Source of the DNA: Streptomyces luteolifulvus
Lineage (GTDB): Bacteria; Actinomycetota; Actinomycetes; Streptomycetales; Streptomycetaceae
Reading direction: 5' to 3'
DNA: 64,000 nt
NCBI RefSeq assembly: GCF_008806595.1
Contig: NZ_VZRB01000019.1
Coordinates: forward strand, 101,448 to 165,447
Both the position numbers and the translations under genes were made by a program. Shown here in pieces: positions 63,171 through 64,000 of this stretch. The notes beneath the pieces are model-generated. The model saw nothing but the letters and a program-made list of their open reading frames with translations. It was not told the DNA's origin and ran no database searches. Within the stretch, counting starts at the first letter, position 1; each line of letters begins with the position of its first letter.

Positions 63171-63500
63171 CAGTAGCCAGACGACGACGCTGGTCCCGCT
63201 AGGCGGGCGAGGTGACCACACGCAGTGGTCCTGTCGGTGTCGTGGTGGTGTCGGGCATCAAACCGGGCCATGTCGCGGAACTGATCCTGGCCCGCACTGG
63301 CAGACTGTCCCCCGAGGCTCGAGACGAGCTGGAAACCAAATGTCGCAGATGGAGCGTCATATGCGACCTGACACGGAACAGGGTCCTGACTGCTTCAAGC
63401 TGGCGGGCGGCGCGCAAACCCGGGCAGGTTGTGTCGACGGTCTCGCGATGGATGTTTCTCGGCTGTCCGGAGGCCGGCTGCGTAAGGGGTCATGACGGCT
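63171..63500. other. Region with an unrecognised plus-strand frame
   Basis: A frame from 63212 reads GVVVVSGIKPGHVAELILAR and LSPEARDELETKCRRWSVIC, protein-like but unknown; probably part of a broken gene. Confidence 0.35.
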
Positions 63501-63925
63501 TCACCCTGGCGTTTCGGGCCCCCAGTGCTCTGCCCCCACGCCACACCAATCGATCAACGGTGGCTGTGCCAGGTCGACGAGCTCCACCTCCGCCTCGCGA
63601 AGGAACCCAACGAGATCGTCCAGGCTGTACGCAAGCCCTACGATCTCGCCGTTGATCCGTACGTGGCGACCGCCCGTGGCGTGGGTTCGATCACCGCGCC
63701 GGATGCGAGCGTACGGCGCACGATGGCCTGGGCGGTGGCCACGGAAGCCGACTGCCGTTGTCGGCCGCATAGGCGCGCAGGGCCGAGTGGGCCTCGGCCA
63801 GGGTGAGTCCGCAGCTCTCGGCGAGCATGCCGCTGGCCATTTCGATGGTGGCCTTGGCGGCGACGGCGGACTAAGAGGTCGCGCAGATAGGCGCGGTGCT
63901 GGTACCCCGGCAGCAAGACAGGCAC
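63501..63925 (-). pseudogene. ANTAR-domain protein, frameshifted
   Basis: Start region LLPGYQHRAYLRDLLV. A shifted frame gives AAKATIEMASGMLAESCGLT and LAEAHSALRAYAADNGSRLP (ANTAR helices). The original-frame tail reads GRHVRINGEIVGLAYSLDDL, VGFLREAEVELVDLAQPPLI and DWCGVGAEHWGPE to the stop. Two or more indels in what was a protein of about 140 aa. Confidence 0.6.
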
Positions 63926-63980
63926 AGGTCCTGGTGATCATGGAGTTGCGACGCTCTGTGATCACCGGGGAGACCTGTGC
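63922..63980. repeat. Nested inverted repeat at the window end
   Basis: GCACAGGTC (63922-63930) pairs with GACCTGTGC (63972-63980), and GGTGATCA (63933-63940) with TGATCACC (63959-63966). The two perfect nested arms flank an 18-base loop. Possibly an IS end or a regulatory hairpin; the window stops just after it. Confidence 0.6.
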
Positions 63981-64000
63981 CTGTGCTGCCATCATGGCTG

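Noticed and set aside
1..64000. CRISPR arrays or other regularly spaced repeats
   Set aside because: No direct repeat of 20-40 bases with regular spacing was seen anywhere; the repeats found are isolated inverted repeats, operator pairs or IS scars.

Overview
The window is high-GC actinobacterial DNA, almost certainly Streptomyces or a close relative. The evidence is very strong G/C bias at third codon positions, frequent GTG starts, 4-base stop/start overlaps, and Streptomyces-type families (MmyB-like regulators, ANTAR proteins, DUF6480, LPFR small protein, Hsp18 regulator). The density of insertion sequences, IS scars and broken genes is typical of a chromosome arm or a large linear plasmid; that placement is inference. 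No CRISPR array, rRNA gene or canonical tRNA gene was seen.

Layout. 1-3.4 kb: a GNAT acetyltransferase fused to a membrane domain, then an IS1182-type scar. 3.4-10.3 kb: a complete, apparently intact narGHJI respiratory nitrate reductase operon. 10.5-13.2 kb: an IS701-type transposase and IS630 debris. 13.2-16.3 kb: pntB and pntA (proton-translocating transhydrogenase), minus strand. 17-23 kb: decayed DNA (oxidoreductase start, IS110 end, SRPBCC fragment, truncated MmyB-type regulator, a tRNA-like element, a dead IS630, NB-ARC and caspase-like fragments). 23-30 kb: DUF4760 protein, MetF-like protein, a truncated group II intron lying against an istB remnant, a small HTH/RHH protein, plsC with a fabH remnant, and a dead ISL3 element. 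30.4-35.7 kb: a HupE-like protein divergent from a secreted metallophosphoesterase, an MFS carrier and a membrane-anchored beta-propeller protein. 36.5-37.9 kb: an IS256-type element with target duplication inside a lectin-repeat gene. 38.4-40.7 kb: two DUF2267 proteins and Hsp20, divergent from a regulator across two tandem palindromes. 41-47 kb: a nucleotidyltransferase, an O-antigen-ligase-like protein, an FkbM methyltransferase and a glycosyltransferase scrap. 47-48.7 kb: nested IS110 and gene fragments. 48.7-52 kb: an SDR-DUF2867 protein with a photolyase stub behind it, and a DUF389 protein. 52.6-56.2 kb: a DUF418 protein divergent from a two-component pair. 56.4-61 kb: fragments (qcrB, GH15, ANTAR, CBS, SigB/F-like sigma factor) among small intact genes (LPFR protein, DUF6480, hemerythrin). 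61.2-62.8 kb: UdgX and an Fpg/Nei glycosylase in tandem. 62.8-64 kb: IS21, IS3 and ANTAR scraps.

How it may fit together. The intact genes lean to respiration and stress under low oxygen: nitrate reductase, transhydrogenase, Hsp20, DUF2267, hemerythrin, DNA-base repair, with CBS, sigma-factor and photolyase remnants. This recalls the hypoxia/dormancy gene islands of actinobacteria (inference). The signals most worth following are the GNAT-membrane fusion, the Hsp20 regulatory palindromes, the UdgX-Fpg/Nei pair, the tRNA-like element, the IS256 insertion in a lectin-repeat gene and the NB-ARC/caspase remnants.
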